DNA of 64,000 nt from Phycisphaeraceae bacterium (GTDB lineage Bacteria > Planctomycetota > Phycisphaerae > Phycisphaerales > UBA1924). A model generated the notes under the pieces. The model saw nothing but the letters and a program-made list of their open reading frames with translations. It did no database searches and was not told the origin of the DNA. The stretch covers positions 992,001-1,056,000 of the forward strand of contig JAHBXF010000001.1 of assembly GCA_019636615.1 (NCBI GenBank). The letters are read 5' to 3'. Position numbers and translations under genes: made by a program. Of the stretch, positions 60,404-64,000 are shown piece after piece. The first letter of the stretch is position 1. Each line of letters begins with the position of its first letter.

Positions 60404-61321
60404 TCAGTTCTCGTCCGCGGCGGCCTGGGAGGCGCGGGGCGCGGCGGCTTCGAACCGGCCGCGGCTGGCCGAGATGTCAAACTGCATGCGTTCGCTGTTG
60501 ACATAGATGAGCGGGTAGCCCGCGTCGATGCGGCGGGTGTCCTGCACCAGTTGGCGCAGGTGTTCAAACTTCTGGGCGGTGGTCACTTCGCCCACGCGCG
60601 GCCTGCTGGGGCGGCCGCCCCACACGATGCGTGAGCCGCTGTCGGTGACGATCACCAGCCCCTGCGCGGCGAACTCGCGGATGTCGATGGCGCGGACCTG
60701 CGCCGCCCAGGGCTGATCGACGATGCGGGCGAGCAACTCGAGCGCGCCGGCGACATCTTCGCCCGACCAGGGGCGCGAGTAATCGCGCTCGCCCGCGCTG
60801 TTGCGCGGGGGGCCGTTGGCGGCGTCAAGGATGGAATAGACCGATTCAACGCCCGGGGGCATGGGTTTGCCGTCCCAGGAAATCAGATACTTCGAGCCGC
60901 GGTGCACCACGTTGGCCGCGGGGATGCGCCACGCGCCGCGCACCTCGATGTGGCCCGCGCCCGTGCGCACCACCGTGGGCACGCCGGCGAACCACCCCGT
61001 CTGCGAGAGCGACTGCCCCACGGCGCGCAGTTGATCGGCGCTGAGCGGGTCTGGGGCGCTGTGCGCGGCCGAATAGGCCAGGCGTTCGATGTCTTCGCGG
61101 CACGAGGCGGGCAGCCATGTGCCGCCGCCCGCGCCTTGCGGCCAAGAGAAGTGAACTTCGAGCGTGCCCGGGTCGATGATGTTGCCCGCGCGCTGTTCCA
61201 GCGCTCGGCGCCCCAGGCTCAGCCCGAGCACGATGCCGGCCAGGAGCAGCACGAGCGCGGCCGCGCTGGCGTAGGTGATCACACGGTCCCAGGTCTTTGG
61301 TTCGTCTTTGCTTCGGGCCAT
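60404..61321 (-). CDS. FtsQ-like single-pass membrane protein
   Basis: The 305-residue protein has a short cytoplasmic N-terminus, one membrane helix (VITYASAAALVLLLAGIVLG), then an extracytoplasmic region with a POTRA-like beginning (LEVHFSWPQG...LAYSAAHSAP) and the FtsQ pattern (LRAVGQSLSQTGWFAGVPTV, GHIEVRGAWRIPAANVVHRG, KYLISWDGKPMPPG). It lies 103 nt after ddl on the same strand, the position of ftsQ in division-wall clusters. The assignment is by layout and context. FtsZ is absent in many planctomycetes, so its role would be of interest. Confidence 0.65.
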   Translation of the reverse strand: MARSKDEPKTWDRVITYASAAALVLLLAGIVLGLSLGRRALEQRAGNIIDPGTLEVHFSWPQGAGGGTWLPASCREDIERLAYSAAHSAPDPLSADQLRAVGQSLSQTGWFAGVPTVVRTGAGHIEVRGAWRIPAANVVHRGSKYLISWDGKPMPPGVESVYSILDAANGPPRNSAGERDYSRPWSGEDVAGALELLARIVDQPWAAQVRAIDIREFAAQGLVIVTDSGSRIVWGGRPSRPRVGEVTTAQKFEHLRQLVQDTRRIDAGYPLIYVNSERMQFDISASRGRFEAAAPRASQAAADEN

Positions 61322-61424
61322 GCGTCCGTGCTCTCAAAGTGTGAAGGGGCCGCGACGACATCCGTGTCGGCCCGCCCCCGGTGTGTGCGCCCCCTCGTGC
61401 CCGGGGCGCTGGGGGCCCCCGAGG

Positions 61425-62429
61425 TCAACACGCGCTGCCGCTGCACATTGTTGGCGACGCGGCGCGTGCGGGCCCGGGGCCGTCTCGCACGGCCATCGCC
61501 GCCAGGCGTTCGCACAACTCGCCGAAGCCGATGCCCGCGTGCGCGGCGGCCTTGGGTAAGAGGCTCTGCCCGGTGAAGCCGGGCATGGTGTTGACTTCGA
61601 GCAGCCAGGGCACGCCGTCGGCCCCCAGGATGAAGTCGATGCGGCACAGGTGCCGAACGCCGATGGCCCGGGCCAGGGCCAGGGCGTGGGTGGTGATGGC
61701 TTCGCCGAGGCCATCTGGCAGGCGTGGGGCCACGGTGTAGCGCGTTTCGGGGCTGGCGTACTTGGCGGTGTAGTCGTATACCCCCCCGGCGGGGATGATT
61801 TCGACGATGGGCAGGGCGTGGCCGTCGAGCACGCCCACCGTCAACTCGCGTCCGCCCAGGAGGGCGCGTTCGATCATGTACACACGTCCGGGGTTGGCGG
61901 CGATGTCGGCCAGCACGGCCTCGTGCGCCGCGGCCAGCGCGGCGTCGTCGCGGCAGACGTGCAGCCCCACGCTTGAACCCTCGTGCACAGGCTTGAAGAC
62001 CGCCGGCGCGCTCAGCGGCAGGCCGCGGTCTGCGGGGTTGACCAGCGCGGCCGGTGCCGTGGGCACGCCCAGCGCGGCGGCGATGAGTTTGGTGGCGAAC
62101 TTGTCCATCGCCAGGCGTGCGGCGCCCGCGCCGCAGCCCACAAAAGGCCGGCCGTCGGCTTCGAGAAGGTCTTGCAGGGGTCCGCCCTCGCCCCAGCCGC
62201 CGTGCAACACGGGAAAGACAACGCCGCCGGGGAGCGTGGCCAACTCGGGGCCCGTGAGCCGATTGATGACGCTGTTGTGCACGGCGTGCCCGCGCTGGGC
62301 CAGGGCCTCTGCCACGGCTTTGGAACTTCGCAGGCTGACCTCGCGCTCGGCGTCTGGCCCGCCGCCGAGCACGAGGACCGGGGGGAGTGAGGCGGGGTGG
62401 ATTGGGGCGGGTGGCGGCGTGGTCGTCAT
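61425..62429 (-). CDS. ddl: D-alanine--D-alanine ligase
   Basis: The 334-residue ATP-grasp enzyme makes the D-Ala-D-Ala end of peptidoglycan precursors in the cytoplasm. Motifs: VLVLGGGPDAEREVSLRSSK, VFPVLHGGWGEGGPLQDLLE, KPVHEGSSVGLH, VGVLDGHALPIVEIIP, and LLEVNTMPGFTGQSLLPKAA near the end. All substrate loops are present. The gene precedes the FtsQ-like gene. It supports a peptidoglycan-containing cell wall. Confidence 0.95.
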   Translation of the reverse strand: MTTTPPPAPIHPASLPPVLVLGGGPDAEREVSLRSSKAVAEALAQRGHAVHNSVINRLTGPELATLPGGVVFPVLHGGWGEGGPLQDLLEADGRPFVGCGAGAARLAMDKFATKLIAAALGVPTAPAALVNPADRGLPLSAPAVFKPVHEGSSVGLHVCRDDAALAAAHEAVLADIAANPGRVYMIERALLGGRELTVGVLDGHALPIVEIIPAGGVYDYTAKYASPETRYTVAPRLPDGLGEAITTHALALARAIGVRHLCRIDFILGADGVPWLLEVNTMPGFTGQSLLPKAAAHAGIGFGELCERLAAMAVRDGPGPARAASPTMCSGSAC

Positions 62430-62550
62430 GGCGGCGGGGGGGTGGGCGCGGGAGCGTGCGTAGAGTGGTGCGGGGAAAGCCCCGGCGCGCGGTGCCCACA
62501 GGGGGATACCGGCCGCGCTTCATATACGTCGGTATTCTGGAGCCACCAGC

Positions 62551-62886
62551 ATGAAGACGCACCAAAACAGCCCGAGAAGGACGCCGACACTGGCCGCGCT
62601 GGCCGCGGCGGGCATGCTCTGCATGTCGATCGCGGGGTGCGAAGACACGGTGAACGCGGAGTCGTACGCGGCGATTCAGCCGGGGATGTCGCTGCACGAG
62701 GTTGAGAAGATCATGGGTGGCAAGGGAACGCAAGAAGAGGTGACGGGCGTGAGCATCTCGGCGGCGGGCATGGCGGGCTCGTCGCGGTCGACGCAGGCCG
62801 TGTACGTCTGGAAGAGCAAGGGCAACATCATCTCGGTGACGGTGAATGATGGGAAGGTGCTGTCGGTGAGCAAGTCGGGGTTTTGA
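62551..62886 (+). CDS. Lipoprotein with SmpA/BamE-like fold
   Basis: The 111-residue protein has a signal peptide and lipobox (AAAGMLCMSIAGCEDT; lipidated cysteine at residue 30). The mature part shows YAAIQPGMSLHEVEKIMGGK and YVWKSKGNIISVTVNDGKVL, the motifs of SmpA/BamE and related DUF3862 proteins (GMSxxEVxxIMG). It probably binds a partner at the outer membrane. It stands alone, divergent from ddl with a 121-nt spacer. Confidence 0.8.
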   Translation: MKTHQNSPRRTPTLAALAAAGMLCMSIAGCEDTVNAESYAAIQPGMSLHEVEKIMGGKGTQEEVTGVSISAAGMAGSSRSTQAVYVWKSKGNIISVTVNDGKVLSVSKSGF

Positions 62887-63022
62887 GCGCGCGGCGGCGG
62901 GGCCCTGTGTTCTTGACGGTGAGAGAATGATCTTGCACCCGGTCGAACTCGGGCGTGGCTCTCGTCGGCGCACCGGGTTGATCCTGGGTGCAACCGGGGG
63001 CACAGTGGCGCCCGCGGCGGGA

Positions 63023-63556
63023 TCACTGCGCCGGGAGGGCTTCGATGCGCCGAACAAGCCGCTCGAAAGACGGGGATCTGGCCCGGAGACGCCGGATATC
63101 GATCATGGCGGTGTATCGGGGCTGATCGATTGTTTCGCTGTAGCGGTTGTTGTTGTGATGACGAACCCGATCTTTGGGGTTCCCCGCTGCTTCACAATCC
63201 TGAAGATCGATTTCTGGGTGACCGCCGACAATCCACGACTCGAACTCTCGGACGACGATGGCGACGAAGCACTCGGCGCCGCCCGCCGAAGATCGCATGA
63301 CCTGAAGAAGGGGTGGGCCGTGGGTGGCCGGGCAATCGGTGTCGGCATCAAACATCAGCACAATCACGCCCGCATCCGGGCTCGGGATGTTCGTTCGGGC
63401 GATCGCCACGGCGCGGCTGAGGTGATCCTTGCTCAAGAGGCGGTTTTTGGGGAATCGCACCGGCTGCGCCACCCGAAGGGCGGGGTTGATGAGCCTGAGA
63501 AGAATGGGAAGGGCCGCGACATCGCCGTGGCCCTCGACGATGGGCGCGATGATCAT
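63023..63556 (-). CDS. DUF4276/TOPRIM-like protein of an ATPase pair
   Basis: The 177-residue protein begins IIAPIVEGHGDVAALPILLR, with the TOPRIM-type E in VEG, and has an aspartate motif FDADTDCP (DxD) later. DUF4276 proteins of this kind are thought to be TOPRIM nucleases. The start (CAT at 63554-63556) overlaps the stop of the upstream ATPase by four bases, so the two are translationally coupled. The pair resembles split OLD-type systems used in phage defence. Confidence 0.8.
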   Translation of the reverse strand: MIIAPIVEGHGDVAALPILLRLINPALRVAQPVRFPKNRLLSKDHLSRAVAIARTNIPSPDAGVIVLMFDADTDCPATHGPPLLQVMRSSAGGAECFVAIVVREFESWIVGGHPEIDLQDCEAAGNPKDRVRHHNNNRYSETIDQPRYTAMIDIRRLRARSPSFERLVRRIEALPAQ

Positions 63557-64000
63557 CTGAACGCCTCGAAGAGCGTTCCGGCGGCCTCTTCCCGCGCGCG
63601 AAGCTCGGCTTCATCCGGCTGGAGTTGGTCGAGCCGGAGCAGTTCACCGGCCGTGCTGAGGTGCTTTGTCAGCAGGTCAGATTTTGCCTGCGACAAAACG
63701 CCGACGCGGGTGCGGCCTTCTTCAAGCACGACAGGCCGGATCATGTCAGGAGATACGGCGGAACTATCCAGAAGGTCGGGGCTGTGACAGGTGATGAGCA
63801 GTTGGGTAGACTCGCTGCCTTCGGCGAGCGCATCCATCAGCGCCCCGGCCGCCGCGGGATGGAGCGCTGTTTCGGGTTCTTCGATCCCGATGAGTGACGG
63901 GCCTCGCGTGCCCTCGGCGTTGAGAGAGACGAGCGAAACAAGAATACCCAGGGCGCGGATCGTGCCGTCCGAGAGCGCGATGGCGTCGAACGAGGCCGGG
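63553..64000 (-). CDS. AAA/RecF-OLD-like ATPase, 3' part only
   Basis: The gene enters from the right edge; about 148 residues are visible. It has the AAA_21/OLD-type ABC-like signature segment IALSDGTIRALGILVSLVSL, a Walker B line (SLIGIEEPETALHPAAAGAL), and a D-loop and H-loop region (QLLITCHSPDLLDSSAVSPD). The Walker A lies outside the window. It overlaps the DUF4276 gene by four bases. Such ATPases paired with TOPRIM or DUF4276 partners occur in bacterial defence. Confidence 0.85.
   Translation of the reverse strand, partial: PASFDAIALSDGTIRALGILVSLVSLNAEGTRGPSLIGIEEPETALHPAAAGALMDALAEGSESTQLLITCHSPDLLDSSAVSPDMIRPVVLEEGRTRVGVLSQAKSDLLTKHLSTAGELLRLDQLQPDEAELRAREEAAGTLFEAFR

Noticed and set aside
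61279-63057. 592-codon open frame opposite ddl
   Set aside because: It is antisense to the conserved D-Ala-D-Ala ligase gene and is basic and repetitive in content.

Overview
The window is GC-rich bacterial DNA, densely packed with genes on both strands, and looks like a planctomycete of the Phycisphaerae type. The lineage call is inference. It rests on a secreted sugar dehydrogenase ending in a paired GC-type dockerin (11607-13526), a PEP-CTERM-like sorting tail (5210-5914), a surface protein with an LExR-type N-terminal motif (41152-42810), many zinc-ribbon membrane proteins of unknown function, and class II DAHP synthase, FloA, SpoVR and HtrA homologues together in a genome with very high third-position GC. 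No rRNA, tRNA, CRISPR array, transposase or integrase was found.

Layout. 1-2160: the end of a GNAT-like gene and a complete phage-type terminase large subunit with no other phage gene after it. 2196-11572: housekeeping and envelope genes (a metallo-beta-lactamase fold without metal ligands, DAHP synthase, TatD, a PEP-CTERM protein, three zinc-ribbon membrane proteins, PIN-PhoH, NUDIX). 11607-13526: dockerin-bearing sugar dehydrogenase with an in-frame repeat tract. 13823-17888: defence island one, a MmeI-like Type IIL restriction-modification enzyme followed by a DUF4062 protein, both partly low in GC. 18130-30496: a barrel protein, a DUF1254/DUF1214 protein, a NYN nuclease flanked by 50-bp direct repeats, a TlpA-like thioredoxin, NadA, HtrA, a class IV aminotransferase and a GDPD/AIM6-like protein. 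30592-37313: ClpB, then genes that handle the chromosome (an AT-hook-like DNA-binding protein, ParB without ParA but with a parS-like palindrome, a DUF721/DciA-like protein) around an orphan ABC ATPase. 37352-44210: secreted and surface proteins plus SpoVR. 44393-46799: defence island two, a TaqI-class adenine methyltransferase overlapping a probable restriction endonuclease. 46826-62886: HMG-CoA lyase, an orphan D12-class methyltransferase, Lgt, a TonB-like protein, FloA, MetG, SecG, YicC, a PDZ protein, and Ddl followed by a FtsQ-like protein. 63023-64000: a two-gene ATPase plus TOPRIM-like module cut by the window edge, a third defence candidate.

How the parts fit. Export and envelope functions recur (SecG, Lgt, HtrA, FloA, Ddl/FtsQ-like, TonB-like, several lipoproteins). 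Three independent DNA-modifying or restricting loci and the ATPase/TOPRIM pair make the window unusually rich in genome defence. Arrays of G/C tracts of the form CCCCCA or GGGGGT recur at gene boundaries and spill into some coding regions. The strongest leads for new biology are the methyltransferase-nuclease pair at 44393-46799, the ATPase-TOPRIM pair at the right edge, the repeat-flanked NYN gene, and the parS-like site beside a ParB gene that has no ParA.
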